Assembly (NCBI RefSeq): GCF_901687125.1 | Contig: NZ_CABFJY010000005.1 | Location: 1 to 64,000, forward strand | From: Actinobacillus vicugnae | Lineage (GTDB): Bacteria > Pseudomonadota > Gammaproteobacteria > Enterobacterales > Pasteurellaceae | Direction of reading: 5' to 3' | DNA length: 64,000 nucleotides | Part shown: in pieces, positions 39,041-50,093 of the stretch | How the letters are laid out: each line of letters starts with the position of its first letter | Numbering within the stretch: the stretch's first letter is position 1 | Made by a program: the position numbers and the translations under genes | Notes under the pieces: model-generated | Database searches by the model: none | What the model was told of the DNA's origin: nothing | The model's input: only the letters and a program-made list of their open reading frames with translations

Positions 39041-40558
39041 TTAGCTTTCGTTATGAATTTCTAAATTTGTTGCTTGTTTTGCTGCTTTCGTTTTTGCTTT
39101 ATCATTACGAGCATTGGCGATTGCATCAAGGTATGCTTTGTCCACATCACCTGTAATATATTCACCAGTAAAGACCGAAGCATCAAAATTATGGATGTTT
39201 GGATTTTCTGCCTGTACCGCTTTATAAAGCGCTTCTAAATCTTGGAAAATCAATTTATCCACACCAATCATTTCTGCCACTTGTTCCACTGAACGGTCAT
39301 AAGCTACTAACTCTTCACAAGTTGGCATATCAATACCATACACATTCGGATAACGAATTTCTGGGGCTGCCGACGCAAAATACACTTTCTTCGCCCCTGC
39401 TGTTCTTGCCATTTCTACGATCTGTTCAGAAGTTGTGCCACGTACGATTGAGTCATCAACCAATAACACATTTTTACCTTTAAATTCGCTTGAAATCGCA
39501 TTTAATTTACGGCGCACTGAGCTTTTACGTTGTGCTTGCCCTGGCATAATAAAGGTTCGAGCCACATAGCGGTTTTTCACAAAGCCTTGTCGGTAAGGTT
39601 TGTACAGCACATTTGCAATACGTACCGCAATATCATTTGAAGTTTCTGGAATTGGGATCACTACGTCAATTTCATCGATCATTCTACCCCATTCACGTTT
39701 GATTTTCTCGCCTAATAATTCCCCCATATGTACCCGTGCGCTATAAACTGATACACCGTCGATTACTGAGTCTGGCCGAGCAAAATAAACATATTCAAAA
39801 ATACATGGGTTTAATTTTGGACTATCGGCACAAATTGCTGAATGTAATTCCCCCTCAAAGGTAATATAAACCGCTTCGCCTGGATTTACATCACGTACAA
39901 ATTCAAACCCAACAATATCTAAAGCTACGCTTTCAGAAGCAAACATATATTCGGTTTTGCCTTCCACTACACGTTTACCTAATACTAATGGACGAATACC
40001 GAATGGATCACGAAACGCCACCATACCATGTCCGATAATCATTGCAATACAAGCGTAAGCACCACGAATTGCTTCGTTAGTTTTACGTACTGTTTCAAAA
40101 ATATTTTCAGAGGTTAAATGAGCGGTGGAATATTGATCTAGGTAATGCGCAAAAATGTTAAGTAGCGATTCTGAATCTGAATTGGTGTTCACATGACGGC
40201 GTGCTTCTTTGAATAAACGCTCTTTTAATTCAACATTGTTAGTTAAATTGCCGTTATGTACTAAAGTTAAACCAAAAGGTGAGTTTACATAGAAAGGTTG
40301 AGCTTCTGATACGCTAGAGGAACCAGCAGTTGGGTAACGAACATGCCCTATCCCCGCATTGCCTTGTAGCCTCAACATATGTTCTTGACGAAATACATCG
40401 CTTACCAAGCCGTTAGCTTTGCGTAAGCGGAAGCGATTTTCATCATCAATTGTGACGATACCTGCGGCATCTTGCCCGCGATGTTGAAGTAATGTTAAAC
40501 CATCATAAATCGCCTGATTAACTGGCGATCCCCCAATAATGCCGACAATGCCGCACAT
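39041..40558 (-). CDS. purF: Amidophosphoribosyltransferase
   Basis: First committed step of purine synthesis, PRPP plus glutamine to phosphoribosylamine. 505 residues (505 in E. coli). The nucleophile is Cys2 in MCGIVGIIG, with the N-terminal Ntn glutaminase domain to about 230 and a PRTase domain with the PRPP loop [14 protein letters not shown]. It follows cvpA by 12 bases with a GAGAGG ribosome site. It is under the PurR-type box before cvpA. PRPP would come from Prs (8 kb). Confidence 0.98.
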   Translation of the reverse strand: MCGIVGIIGGSPVNQAIYDGLTLLQHRGQDAAGIVTIDDENRFRLRKANGLVSDVFRQEHMLRLQGNAGIGHVRYPTAGSSSVSEAQPFYVNSPFGLTLVHNGNLTNNVELKERLFKEARRHVNTNSDSESLLNIFAHYLDQYSTAHLTSENIFETVRKTNEAIRGAYACIAMIIGHGMVAFRDPFGIRPLVLGKRVVEGKTEYMFASESVALDIVGFEFVRDVNPGEAVYITFEGELHSAICADSPKLNPCIFEYVYFARPDSVIDGVSVYSARVHMGELLGEKIKREWGRMIDEIDVVIPIPETSNDIAVRIANVLYKPYRQGFVKNRYVARTFIMPGQAQRKSSVRRKLNAISSEFKGKNVLLVDDSIVRGTTSEQIVEMARTAGAKKVYFASAAPEIRYPNVYGIDMPTCEELVAYDRSVEQVAEMIGVDKLIFQDLEALYKAVQAENPNIHNFDASVFTGEYITGDVDKAYLDAIANARNDKAKTKAAKQATNLEIHNES

Positions 40559-40570
40559 ATAAAAACCTCT

Positions 40571-41074
40571 CTATTTAGTCGAATTTAAAAAGCTAGAATT
40601 AACTTGGAGTTGCTCAAAGAACCATTTCACAATAAAGTCAAAATGCGGAATTAGCTGGGACTCTTTCCACAATTCGCTATGACTTGCTGATGAGAAGGTA
40701 TCTAAGAAGAATAAGATTGCTGCAACAATCAAAATACCGCGTAATGCACCGAAGGCTCCGCCTAATACGCGATCGGTTGCCGATAAACCTGTGGTATCCA
40801 CTAATTTAGCTAATAATGTTGCAATAACCCCACATACAATCAAGCTAAGCACAAATAACACTGCAGCTGCAACGCCATTACGTAAATATTCTGAGTTTTG
40901 AAGATATACCGAATTTACTTGAGTGAAGTAGCTACTTAAATAAGGGTAAAAATTGCTTGCCACTAAAAATGCTACAACCCAACTAGCAAGTGAAAGTACT
41001 TCACTCACAAAGCCTCGCCAAAGGCTTACTAAGATAGAAAATGCAATTAATCCGATAATAATAATGTCAACCAT
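40571..41074 (-). CDS. cvpA: Colicin V production protein homologue, membrane protein
   Basis: 167 residues with four hydrophobic helices (about 3-20, 28-45, 60-85, 103-125). The N-terminal MVDIIIIGLIAFSILVSLWRGFVSEVLSLASWVVAFLVA is family-typical. It is needed for colicin V export in E. coli and linked to envelope stress; molecular role unclear. cvpA-purF is the same operon as in E. coli and shares the PurR-type box. Ribosome site AGAGG. Confidence 0.95.
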   Translation of the reverse strand: MVDIIIIGLIAFSILVSLWRGFVSEVLSLASWVVAFLVASNFYPYLSSYFTQVNSVYLQNSEYLRNGVAAAVLFVLSLIVCGVIATLLAKLVDTTGLSATDRVLGGAFGALRGILIVAAILFFLDTFSSASHSELWKESQLIPHFDFIVKWFFEQLQVNSSFLNSTK

Positions 41075-41113
41075 AAAAACCTCTAAAGGTTAATAACCTC
41101 TATTCTACAAAAA

Positions 41114-41129
41114 AAGAAAACGTTTGCGT
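41114..41129 (-). promoter_or_regulatory. PurR-type operator before cvpA-purF
   Basis: AAGAAAACGTTTGCGT is one base from the reverse complement of the PurR consensus (ACGAAAACGTTTGCGT). It is 40 bases before the cvpA ATG, with TTGTCA and TTACTA promoter-like hexamers just upstream. This is the same target as in E. coli, which makes it the best-supported box. Confidence 0.85.
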
Positions 41130-41167
41130 AGTAGCAAACTTAGTAAAAAAGTACATAAAAAATTTGA

Positions 41168-41212
41168 CAAGCGGTTCAAAATCACAAAACGCTTGCAAAA
41201 CTCAACCGCTTG
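41168..41212. terminator. Inverted uptake-signal pair between rnhA and cvpA
   Basis: CAAGCGGTT and AACCGCTTG flank a loop that itself holds a degenerate AACGCTTG core. It is 14 bases past the rnhA stop, so it can end the rnhA transcript ahead of the cvpA promoter. The TTGTCA -35-like hexamer overlaps its distal arm. Confidence 0.55.
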
Positions 41213-41225
41213 CCTCTTATTTTGA

Positions 41226-41687
41226 TTAATGGGCATTATACCCTACATCTTCCAAAGTTGGATTATCTGCACCTGCTTTAGCCAATTCATCACAAATTTC
41301 ATTTTCACGATGCCCTGAATGCCCTTTTACCCAAACCCATTCAATTTTATGACGCTGAATCTCTTGATCTAGCGTTACCCATAAATCTTTATTTTTAACT
41401 GGTTTACCATTTGCTGTTTTCCAGCTATTACGCTTCCAGTTAAAAATCCATTTAGTAATACCATCCTTCATATATTGGCTATCTGAATTTAACTGCACTT
41501 GACAAGGTTGTTTTAACATTGCTAATGCTTCAATCACCGCACGGAGCTCCATTCGATTATTAGTGGTTTGAAAATAACCTTGACTAACTTGTTTTTCGTA
41601 TCCATTATAGCGCAAAAGTATACCAATACCGCCCTTCCCAGGATTACCTAAACAAGAGCCATCTGTAAATATTTCAACTAATTTCAT
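41226..41687 (-). CDS. rnhA: Ribonuclease HI
   Basis: Cuts RNA in RNA-DNA hybrids (Okazaki primers, R-loops). With the ATG at 41687 the product has 153 residues and starts [23 protein letters not shown] lies seven bases upstream. A TTG at 41699 would add four residues. Acidic catalytic residues are in [24 protein letters not shown] and the C-terminal ELAKAGAD. No dnaQ neighbour. It is 20 bases after the second DUF535 gene. Confidence 0.97.
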   Translation of the reverse strand: MKLVEIFTDGSCLGNPGKGGIGILLRYNGYEKQVSQGYFQTTNNRMELRAVIEALAMLKQPCQVQLNSDSQYMKDGITKWIFNWKRNSWKTANGKPVKNKDLWVTLDQEIQRHKIEWVWVKGHSGHRENEICDELAKAGADNPTLEDVGYNAH

Positions 41688-41707
41688 TTGTTTTCTCAAT
41701 AATATTT

Positions 41708-42577
41708 TTAAGCAAATATTTGCCGTAAATTAGCCTCTAACTCATCAAACATCTTATAACGTTTACGATACATTGAACGCTTATTACTCGCAATTTCAGT
41801 CAAGGGTTTGAGGTTTATCTGATTTGGAATTGCCCAATATTGTTTTTGACGTATAGCAAGATTTTCAGTCCAAAAATCATCATAATTAAATAATAATTTT
41901 GAACGATCATTCCAACGATATTTAACTTGATATTTATGAGGAATACCAAATAGTTTAATATTTAAATGCTGACTTAACAGCTTAAAAACGGCTAACAACA
42001 TAAACATAGGACGCATACCATGTAATTTTTTTGTGGTTTGGCGCATCATTTGTAATGCTTGAACATGATTACTTCCTTGAACAGAAGAGATCAATAATCC
42101 ATCAGGTTCAATAAACGAAAAAGTCGCTTGGCAAATCATATTCTGTTGCTGCTCTTTTAAACTTATTGCCCAAAAACCTTCTAATGGATCAATTTGATTA
42201 ACTGACAAACATAACCTTAATTCATCATTCAAACAAAGTAATTCAATTTCTTTTTCTTTACTAAGAATAGAACAAAGCGCCACAGGAAAATAACGCTCTA
42301 TTAACTTAAAATTGTTAAGTATCGCATTTAATCTTTCTTGTCGTCCAAACCGTGCATCACAATATTTTTCTAAAAGCGTATTTGCCCGATATGGTTTATG
42401 TAAAAATAAATGTTTCCATTGGTTAGAAAGCCGAAAAAAGTTAATAAAGTATTTGCATTGTTGATAACAAAATATTGTACGATATTGATACCGCAAATAT
42501 TCTCTCACCTTTTTGAGTTTTCTTTCTTCATTCGGGCACATAGCCTCAAATGTTGGAAATGAATATAATTCATCCAT
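41708..42577 (-). CDS. VirK/YbjX (DUF535) family protein, paralogue 2
   Basis: 289 residues, the second DUF535 member of the window. It shares with the 36-kb copy the [51 protein letters not shown] and [17 protein letters not shown] segments in the same order. The N-terminal halves differ more. It lies between argG and rnhA, unlike the sucB-sucC placing of the other. Function is unknown. Codon use looks more AT-rich than its neighbours to the eye, unmeasured. Confidence 0.84.
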   Translation of the reverse strand: MDELYSFPTFEAMCPNEERKLKKVREYLRYQYRTIFCYQQCKYFINFFRLSNQWKHLFLHKPYRANTLLEKYCDARFGRQERLNAILNNFKLIERYFPVALCSILSKEKEIELLCLNDELRLCLSVNQIDPLEGFWAISLKEQQQNMICQATFSFIEPDGLLISSVQGSNHVQALQMMRQTTKKLHGMRPMFMLLAVFKLLSQHLNIKLFGIPHKYQVKYRWNDRSKLLFNYDDFWTENLAIRQKQYWAIPNQINLKPLTEIASNKRSMYRKRYKMFDELEANLRQIFA

Positions 42578-42618
42578 GATTTTCTCCTTTTTAATATTAT
42601 TATTAGATATATACGATA

Positions 42619-42652
42619 AAAGTCGTATCCAACTTCTATTAGATACGACTTT
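42619..42652 (-). terminator. Terminator of argG
   Basis: AAAGTCGTATC and GATACGACTTT form a perfect 11-base stem with a 12-base loop, followed on the minus strand by TATCGTATATAT. It lies 24 bases after the argG stop. The T-tract is modest. Confidence 0.7.
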
Positions 42653-42675
42653 CTATATTATTTACTATAGTTTAT

Positions 42676-44085
<1,410 letters not shown>

Positions 44086-44249
44086 TCAATTCAGTAAAAA
44101 TTACATCTAAAATTTAGAGGGAAATATACAAATGCATATTGCATATTTTCATAAACTACTAACAAGTGGTCAAATTTACTCAGTTTTTTGCAAAAAATTG
44201 TGCCTAAAAATGCTAAAATTAGCCAAAAATTCTTTTAAAGGTTAAAACA

Positions 44250-45287
44250 ATGAAAAAAATTCTCGTAATTCGCAACGATAAAATTGGCGATTTTATGGTC
44301 TGCCTTCCTGCATTTGCCATGTTAAAGCAATCAATACCAAATGTAGAAATTACCGCTTTAGTGCCAAGTTACACTGCGCCACTTGCAGAGCTTTGCCCTT
44401 CCATTGATAAAGTGATTTTAGATGCCAGCGATAAAACAGATAAAAAAGCAGTTCAACAGGTATTACAAGCGGTTAAAAATGCCCAATTTGATGCAGTTAT
44501 TTGCTTTGTTTCCACTTGGTATAATGCAAAATTAACTTGGAAAAGCGGTATTAAACATCGTCTTGCCCCCGCTACCAAAGTGTTTCAATTTTTATATAAC
44601 CAACGGTTAACTCAACGCCGTTCGCAATCAGCAAAAGCCGAAAGCGAATATAATCTCGACTTAGCACGTGCATTTTTGCAACAACATCAACTACCTATCG
44701 TTGAACCTAAACCGCCTTACTTGCAATTTAGTGAACAGCAGATTGCGCAACAAAAAATAAAATTAGCAAAAAATTTGCAAATCTCGACCGCTTGTAAATG
44801 GCTTTTTGTGCATGCATCAACTGGTGGTTCAGCAACCAGTTTATCTGTAGAACAATATGCACAAATGCTTAATCGCATTGCTAATGAAACCACTTGTGAA
44901 ATCGTGCTAACTGCTGGTAAAGGTGAAAGTGAAAAAGCTCAACAATTAGCACAACAAATCACAGCCACCAAGGCGGTGGTTTATGATAAAAATGATGGTT
45001 TGCAAGATTTTGCTTGTTCGATCGCGTGTGCGGATCTGTTTATTGCAGGTTCTACAGGCCCGTTACATATTGCAGGAGCATTAAATGTGCCTACGATTGG
45101 TTTTTATCCAAGCCGTTTATCTGCGCAACCCCGTCGTTGGCGCCCAATTAATGAGGAAGGCAGACATTTGGCCTTTATGCCACCAAAGGCAAAACAAAAA
45201 GCACAACAAATGAATTTAGGTTTAATTTCTATTCCTGAATCATTAAAAACTATTCTGCCTTTTGTAAAGAACATTTGGCATTCATAA
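44250..45287 (+). CDS. ADP-heptose LPS heptosyltransferase, glycosyltransferase family 9
   Basis: 345 residues beginning MKKILVIRNDKIGDFMVCLPAFAMLKQSIP, the GT9 N-terminal signature, with the C-terminal nucleotide-sugar motif AGSTGPLHIAGALNVPTIGFYPS. It likely adds heptose to the inner-core Kdo of LPS and is closest in pattern to OpsX of Haemophilus. Acceptor is inferred. It is followed by a terminator and a PBP7-like gene, and another LPS transferase is 1 kb away. Confidence 0.88.
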   Translation: MKKILVIRNDKIGDFMVCLPAFAMLKQSIPNVEITALVPSYTAPLAELCPSIDKVILDASDKTDKKAVQQVLQAVKNAQFDAVICFVSTWYNAKLTWKSGIKHRLAPATKVFQFLYNQRLTQRRSQSAKAESEYNLDLARAFLQQHQLPIVEPKPPYLQFSEQQIAQQKIKLAKNLQISTACKWLFVHASTGGSATSLSVEQYAQMLNRIANETTCEIVLTAGKGESEKAQQLAQQITATKAVVYDKNDGLQDFACSIACADLFIAGSTGPLHIAGALNVPTIGFYPSRLSAQPRRWRPINEEGRHLAFMPPKAKQKAQQMNLGLISIPESLKTILPFVKNIWHS

Positions 45288-45303
45288 GAATTGTTTTATT
45301 CAT

Positions 45304-45355
45304 AGCGAGTATAAAAAAAGCCTGTTAAAATAGCAGGCTTAGTTTTTAACTCGCT
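45304..45355 (+). terminator. Terminator after the heptosyltransferase gene
   Basis: AAGCCTG and CAGGCTT (45318-45340) form the inner stem and AGCGAGT/ACTCGCT (45304-45310 and 45349-45355) the outer, with AAAAAA/TTTTT between, giving one long imperfect hairpin with a T-run. It reaches to 14 bases before the pbpG start. Confidence 0.8.
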
Positions 45356-45367
45356 GTAACTTAAAAT

Positions 45368-46198
45368 ATGTTTAAAAAATTTCTTCCCGTTTTTTTCCTA
45401 TTTCCAACACTCGCTAACGCACAATCCTATGTGGTTTATGATTTTACCCACGATAAAATTTTAGAAAGTCGTTCGGCCAATAATGTTCAACCAATTGCTT
45501 CTGTCACTAAGCTGATGACCGCTAATGTATTTCTTGAAAACAATAAAAATAAAAACTGTAGCGCCTCAATTTCTGACGAAGATTTTGACTATATCAAAGG
45601 CACTGGTACTAAATTGCCCAAATATACACCGATTGCTTGTAGCGAATTATTAAAAGCAATGTTAGTTCATTCAGATAATTATGCTGCACATGCCCTTGCG
45701 CGTTCTGCGGGTATGAGCCGAACACAATTCATCCAAAAAATGAACCAAAAGGCGCAACAATTAGGTATGCGTTCAACGCGTTTTAGCGATAGTTCTGGTT
45801 TATCTAGCACCAATATTTCAAGTGCAATGGATTTAGTAAAATTGGCAAAATACTCACTAAAACACGCTAAAATTCAAGAGCTTTCCAATACTAAAGCCAC
45901 TTATATACGTGTAGGAAAACGCAATGTTTTTATGCAAAATACCAGCGCCTTAGTGCGTGAAGAAATTTTCGATGCTGCAATCAATAAAACAGGTTATATT
46001 CGCGAATCTGGCTACAACTTGGTATTTATCAATAAACACCAATGTAACAACGCAACTATTGGGGTGATTAGCTTAAATAATAACAGCTCTGCTTTACGTT
46101 CTAACTTTACTAAAAACAAATTGGAACAGTACGGCTGCACTACATTAGCCCGTGATGATCTCCATTATGACGGCTATGATAACGAAGAAGATATTTAA
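45368..46198 (+). CDS. pbpG: D-alanyl-D-alanine endopeptidase, PBP7-like
   Basis: Periplasmic S11-family serine peptidase that cuts cross-links in peptidoglycan. Signal peptide 1-18 (ending LANA), active-site S45-V-T-K48, SDN at 102-104 and KTG at 207-209. The 276-residue length matches PBP7/8 better than the longer DacA/C carboxypeptidases, which have a C-terminal membrane anchor that is absent here. The tail is acidic (DDLHYDGYDNEEDI). Confidence 0.9.
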   Translation: MFKKFLPVFFLFPTLANAQSYVVYDFTHDKILESRSANNVQPIASVTKLMTANVFLENNKNKNCSASISDEDFDYIKGTGTKLPKYTPIACSELLKAMLVHSDNYAAHALARSAGMSRTQFIQKMNQKAQQLGMRSTRFSDSSGLSSTNISSAMDLVKLAKYSLKHAKIQELSNTKATYIRVGKRNVFMQNTSALVREEIFDAAINKTGYIRESGYNLVFINKHQCNNATIGVISLNNNSSALRSNFTKNKLEQYGCTTLARDDLHYDGYDNEEDI

Positions 46199-46200
46199 TT

Positions 46201-46239
46201 AAAAAAGACTGCTTGGGCGCAGACAAGCGGTCTTTTTTT
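46201..46239. terminator. Bidirectional terminator between pbpG and the LPS glucosyltransferase gene
   Basis: AAAAAAGACTGCTTG and CAAGCGGTCTTTTTT form a 15-base stem with one G-T/mismatch and an eight-base loop. The right arm is an uptake signal. It has seven Ts on one side and six As on the other and stands between converging genes. Confidence 0.85.
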
Positions 46240-46254
46240 GAAGCTTTTTTGTAA

Positions 46255-47013
46255 TTAGTTGCGGGTTCTGTTCCAAAGATCAGCATATTTTACAAAAGTG
46301 GAATGGGCGGAAAGCACCGCTAATAAAAAGCCTTGTTTGCCGTCTAAAAAGCCCGCTTTTAACAGATACATTTTCACAAAACAGCTTAACGCATGAGTTA
46401 CACCATCAAATAAACTTGCTTTTTTACCTGCATTCGCCCGCTGAATCGCCCATGCCTTCGCATAGCTAGCGGATTTCACTAAATAATGATGAATATCTTT
46501 ATAAGTAAAATGTAATAAATCGCCCTGTAATTTTTTTACCGTCGCAGTTTTCGGATAATGCACTTTTTCATGGACTAATTCATCTCCATATTGAGCAAAA
46601 TCGGTAGGATACAAACGCACCACATAATCAGGATACCAGCCCGAATGGCGAATTTGTTTGCCAAATACTTCGCTTAAGCGACTAATTTGATAAACTGTAT
46701 TTTTTTCCTGTTTTTCGACCGCTTGTAAAATGCTCTGTTTGAGTTCTGCTGTGACACGCTCATCGGCATCTAGCCACAATACATAATCACTCGTGACATA
46801 TTGTTGCGCAAGTTGGCGCTGTTTACCAAACCCCTGCCAATCAGTATTAGCATAAACTTTAGCGCCAAAACTTTCAGCGATATTTACCGTTTCATCGCTA
46901 CTGCCACTATCTAAAATGACAATTTCGTCTACCCAACCTTGTACGGTTTCAAGGCATTTCGCTAAATCTTGAGCTTCATTTTTTACAATCATTGCAACAC
47001 TTAACGTTGGCAT
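46255..47013 (-). CDS. LPS core glucosyltransferase, glycosyltransferase family 2 (LgtF/WaaE-like)
   Basis: 252 residues of a GT-A fold transferase. [24 protein letters not shown] and [14 protein letters not shown] are the nucleotide-binding start, and WLDADERV holds the metal-binding DxD. Matches the WaaE/LgtF group that adds beta-1,4-glucose to the first heptose of the LPS inner core, fitting the neighbouring heptosyltransferase. Donor and acceptor are inferred. An uptake signal lies in the coding sequence. Confidence 0.88.
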   Translation of the reverse strand: MPTLSVAMIVKNEAQDLAKCLETVQGWVDEIVILDSGSSDETVNIAESFGAKVYANTDWQGFGKQRQLAQQYVTSDYVLWLDADERVTAELKQSILQAVEKQEKNTVYQISRLSEVFGKQIRHSGWYPDYVVRLYPTDFAQYGDELVHEKVHYPKTATVKKLQGDLLHFTYKDIHHYLVKSASYAKAWAIQRANAGKKASLFDGVTHALSCFVKMYLLKAGFLDGKQGFLLAVLSAHSTFVKYADLWNRTRN

Positions 47014-47135
47014 ATCTATTCCTTTTCTGGTTTATTTTGTTTGTCGTTCGGTGCATTTTACTTTAAAATTCGCCCCTTTTGTGCTATTTTCTACACCAAA
47101 TTTTATTCACAAACAAACCACAGGTTTATAAAGCA

Positions 47136-47453
47136 ATGTCTATTACATTAACAACGAAACAAAAACAATTTTTAAAAGGTTTAGCACATCACCTCAGCCC
47201 AGTCGTAATGCTTGGTGGCAACGGTTTAACTGAAGGTGTGTTAGCAGAAATCGAAAACGCATTAGATCACCACGAATTAATTAAAGTAAAAATTTCAGGT
47301 GCTGAACGTGAAACGAAACAATTAATTATCGACGCAATCGTACGTGAAACCAAAGCAACTAATGTGCAAACAATTGGTCACATACTTGTGCTGTATCGCC
47401 AAAGCGAAGATAAAAAAATCAGCTTACCAAAAGCAACGAAAGCAATTTCGTGA
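47136..47453 (+). CDS. yhbY: Ribosome-assembly RNA-binding protein YhbY (CRM domain)
   Basis: 105 residues starting at the ATG at 47136 (MSITLTTKQKQFLKG); an upstream GTG at 47079 would add 19 non-family residues. The CRM-domain features are the GNGLTEGVLAEIENAL turn with the GxxG loop and KVKISGAERETKQLI. YhbY associates with pre-50S ribosomal subunits. It is divergent from the LPS transferase gene and followed by a hairpin before pgpB. Confidence 0.94.
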   Translation: MSITLTTKQKQFLKGLAHHLSPVVMLGGNGLTEGVLAEIENALDHHELIKVKISGAERETKQLIIDAIVRETKATNVQTIGHILVLYRQSEDKKISLPKATKAIS

Positions 47454-47469
47454 TTTATTCATCAAATTT

Positions 47470-47493
47470 GACCGCTTGTAAGCGGTCTTTTTT
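47470..47493 (+). terminator. Terminator after yhbY
   Basis: GACCGCTT and AAGCGGTC are separated by two bases only, and six Ts follow. It is a compact intrinsic terminator built from two abutting uptake signals; the pgpB start is 15 bases further on. Confidence 0.85.
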
Positions 47494-47507
47494 ATAAGGA
47501 ATTTTCC

Positions 47508-48245
47508 GTGATTAAAAAACTCTCAATTTTCACTTTTTTGATGTTACTTGTTCCGTTATTTACATGGGCAACAGGTTGGAAATGGACATTTGGAGGAATA
47601 GATTACCGTCTTTATGATCTTGATTTTTGGTTATTTTTCTTAACTGAAACAGGTTCAACCCCTTACGCTTTAGTCACTTGCGTACTCTTTATGTTGTGGT
47701 TAATGTGGCTAACCCGCAAACGCCATGCGTGGTTTTTAGTTGGCTTCATTTGTGCGAGCTCTGTGGTGGGAACACAAATTATTAAAGAAGGCACAAAAGC
47801 CATTTTTAAAGAGCCTCGCCCATTTGTGACGGAAATGTTCCCCGCACAAGCCGCGCAATTCTACGCACTACCAAAAGCGGAACAAGCTCAAACGATTATT
47901 TCACTTGCGGAAAAAACATATCCGAATGATGCTGATTTCGTTGCTGAACATCAAGCAGGCGAATTGGGCTACTCATTCCCTTCGGGTCATACAATTTTTG
48001 CCGTTTCCTGGCTATTAGTTTTTGCAGGTCTATTATTTGGTTTAACAGGAAAAGCGGTCGTTTTTGCGCAAATTTTTGTAATTTTTTGGGCAGGTTTGAT
48101 GTTGATCAGTCGCTTACGTTTGGGTATGCATTATCCTATCGATCTGTTTGTCAGCACTCTGATTTCATGGGCTTTCCACGTTGTTGTGTTTGTTTGGGTT
48201 ATCCCTTTCTTAGAAACCTTTAAAATCTTTCAAAAGCGAGGCTAA
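47508..48245 (+). CDS. pgpB: Phosphatidylglycerophosphatase B / undecaprenyl-diphosphate phosphatase
   Basis: Integral membrane PAP2-type phosphatase acting on phosphatidylglycerophosphate and undecaprenyl diphosphate. 245 residues, six helices. The PAP2 motifs are [22 protein letters not shown] and [14 protein letters not shown]. The start is GTG at 47508 with AAGGA seven bases upstream. nagK follows after two bases, in one transcript. Undecaprenyl-phosphate recycling links it to UppS, 2 kb away. Confidence 0.94.
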   Translation: MIKKLSIFTFLMLLVPLFTWATGWKWTFGGIDYRLYDLDFWLFFLTETGSTPYALVTCVLFMLWLMWLTRKRHAWFLVGFICASSVVGTQIIKEGTKAIFKEPRPFVTEMFPAQAAQFYALPKAEQAQTIISLAEKTYPNDADFVAEHQAGELGYSFPSGHTIFAVSWLLVFAGLLFGLTGKAVVFAQIFVIFWAGLMLISRLRLGMHYPIDLFVSTLISWAFHVVVFVWVIPFLETFKIFQKRG

Positions 48246-48247
48246 TT

Positions 48248-49165
48248 ATGGCGATTTATTATGGTTTAGATATCGGCGGAACAAAAATTGAACTTGCCGT
48301 ATTTAACGAACAACTTGAAAAACTTTATAGCGAACGCGTACCAACCCCACAAACCAATTATGAAGATTGGCTTTATACCGTGGAAACTTTGGTACGTAAT
48401 GCTGACCAAAAATTTGGTGAAAAAGGCTCTGTCGGCTTGGGTTTACCAGGTTTTGTGAACCGTGAAACAGGTATTGCAGAAATTACCAATATCCGTGTTG
48501 CAGACGGTAAAGCCATTTTAAAAGATTTAAGCGAACGTTTAGGGCGCGAAGTACGAGCAGAAAATGATGCTAACTGTTTTGCGCTTTCAGAAGCTTGGGA
48601 TCCAAATAACCAACAATTCTCAACTGTACTTGGTTTAATCATTGGCACAGGATTCGGTGGTGGATTTGTATTCGACGGAAAAATTCACTCTGGCAGAATA
48701 GGTATGGCGGGTGAAGTAGGTCATATGCAATTAAATTACCACGCTTTGAAATTACTCGGTTGGGACAATGCACCAATTTATAATTGTGGCTGTGGTAACC
48801 ACGCTTGCTTAGATACTTATATTTCTGGCAGAGGTTTCGAAATGTTATTCCGAGATCTTGTCGGCGAAGCGATTTCTGCTAAAGAAATTATTGAACGATT
48901 CTACAAAAATGAGCCAAAAGTAGTGGAATTTGTCGATAAATATATCGAGTTAATGGCAATTAGTATTGGTAATTTAATTACTATTTTAGATCCTGATATG
49001 ATCGTATTTGGTGGCGGTTTATCTAATTTTGAACATATCTATGAAGCGCTACCAAAAGCCCTTCCGCCACACTTAATGCGTAGTGCTAAAGTACCCGTAT
49101 TCAAAAAAGCGATTCATGGTGATGCAGGCGGAACACGTGGCGCTGCGGCCCTCTTCTTAAACTAA
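48248..49165 (+). CDS. nagK: N-acetyl-D-glucosamine kinase (ROK family)
   Basis: Phosphorylates GlcNAc released by cell-wall recycling. 305 residues: ATP loop [11 protein letters not shown], catalytic [13 protein letters not shown], zinc site GHMQLNYHA...[17 protein letters not shown]. Standard length. It is joined to pgpB by a two-base gap, and its ribosome site lies in the pgpB end. It ends at a terminator before gloB. Confidence 0.95.
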   Translation: MAIYYGLDIGGTKIELAVFNEQLEKLYSERVPTPQTNYEDWLYTVETLVRNADQKFGEKGSVGLGLPGFVNRETGIAEITNIRVADGKAILKDLSERLGREVRAENDANCFALSEAWDPNNQQFSTVLGLIIGTGFGGGFVFDGKIHSGRIGMAGEVGHMQLNYHALKLLGWDNAPIYNCGCGNHACLDTYISGRGFEMLFRDLVGEAISAKEIIERFYKNEPKVVEFVDKYIELMAISIGNLITILDPDMIVFGGGLSNFEHIYEALPKALPPHLMRSAKVPVFKKAIHGDAGGTRGAAALFLN

Positions 49166-49175
49166 TTCATTACAT

Positions 49176-49207
49176 AAAATACATGGGGTGACTCATGTAT
49201 TTTTTTA
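49176..49207 (+). terminator. Terminator after nagK
   Basis: AAAATACATG and CATGTATTTT form a ten-base stem with an eight-base loop, followed by TTTTTT. It begins 11 bases after the nagK stop and ends 14 bases before gloB. Confidence 0.85.
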
Positions 49208-49220
49208 TCTAGGAAATTTT

Positions 49221-49928
49221 ATGCTAACTATTACCCCCATTCCTGCACTTGCCGACAACTATATTTGGGCAATTCAAAAAGCGGATGATCTAATTATTGT
49301 AGATCCTTCCGATGCAATACCTGTATTAGATTTTATTGCAAAAAATCAGCTAAACTTGACCACTATTTTACTCACACATAATCATCGTGATCACACAGAT
49401 GGGATACCTGAGCTACTTGAGCATTATCCTAATATGACAGTGTATGCTCCGCAAGAAGCTGCTCAATTTGCCACGCAAATTGTACAACCTGAACAGCATT
49501 TGGCTTTATTTGATTATGATGTTCGAGTAATAGAAAGCGCTGGGCATACTGCTCAACACGTGAGTTTTTTATTTGGAAATGAATATTTATTTTGTGGCGA
49601 TGCATTATTTTCTGCAGGTTGTGGACGTGTGTTTACGGGCAATTATCAAGCGCAATTTGATACCTTACAACGCTTTAAAGCGCTTCCCGAATTTGTCGAA
49701 ATTTTTCCAGCTCATGAATATACATTGAGCAACTTAAAATTTGCCGAGGTTGTTCTGCCACCAAGTTGTGCGTTATTTGAAATTCAAGAGCGAGCAGAAA
49801 TTTTACGCTCACGCAATCAACCAACTTTACCGACAACTTTAGCCCGAGAATTACAAATCAACCCATTCTTACAAGCGGTCGATTTAGCTCAATTTATCGC
49901 ATTACGCCAACAAAAAGATAACTTCTAA
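49221..49928 (+). CDS. gloB: Hydroxyacylglutathione hydrolase (glyoxalase II)
   Basis: Hydrolyses S-lactoylglutathione to lactate and glutathione. From the ATG at 49221 the product has 235 residues; AGGAAATTTT precedes this ATG, while an upstream in-frame ATG at 49188 is inside the nagK terminator. The metal-binding motif THNHRDHTDG is near 50-60, with later metal ligands in AGHTAQHVSF, CGDALF and FPAHEYTLSN. An uptake signal occurs near the C-terminus. Confidence 0.95.
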   Translation: MLTITPIPALADNYIWAIQKADDLIIVDPSDAIPVLDFIAKNQLNLTTILLTHNHRDHTDGIPELLEHYPNMTVYAPQEAAQFATQIVQPEQHLALFDYDVRVIESAGHTAQHVSFLFGNEYLFCGDALFSAGCGRVFTGNYQAQFDTLQRFKALPEFVEIFPAHEYTLSNLKFAEVVLPPSCALFEIQERAEILRSRNQPTLPTTLARELQINPFLQAVDLAQFIALRQQKDNF

Positions 49929-49954
49929 TCAACTAGAGTCTATTACCTTGATGT

Positions 49955-49985
49955 AGGAAGCTATGGCTTCCTGCAAACTTTTTAA
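49955..49985 (+). terminator. Terminator after gloB
   Basis: AGGAAGC and GCTTCCT form a seven-base stem with a four-base loop, followed after ten bases by TTTTTAATTTTT. It is the likely end of the gloB transcript. The 100 bases to uppS have TATAGT (-10-like) at about 50036-50041. Confidence 0.65.
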
Positions 49986-50093
49986 TTTTTCTACTGTCAA
50001 TTCTTCTGGCGTCTATCTTAGCGCGCTATCCTATGATATAGTTATCCTCATTTATGTAACCTATTAGTTAAATTTCTAAAAGCGAGAACTTCT

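Noticed and set aside
44125-44150. Possible ArgR box (AATGCATATTGCATATT) upstream of argG
   Set aside because: Half-site spacing does not fit the TGNAT-N4-ATNCA pattern; looks like chance AT-rich symmetry.
45288-45367. Possible small RNA gene between the heptosyltransferase and pbpG
   Set aside because: The strong symmetry is explained by the long terminator hairpin; no promoter is visible inside the 80 bases.
49188-49220. Upstream ATG for gloB
   Set aside because: It lies within the nagK terminator stem; the ATG at 49221 has a ribosome site and gives the family's normal N-terminus.
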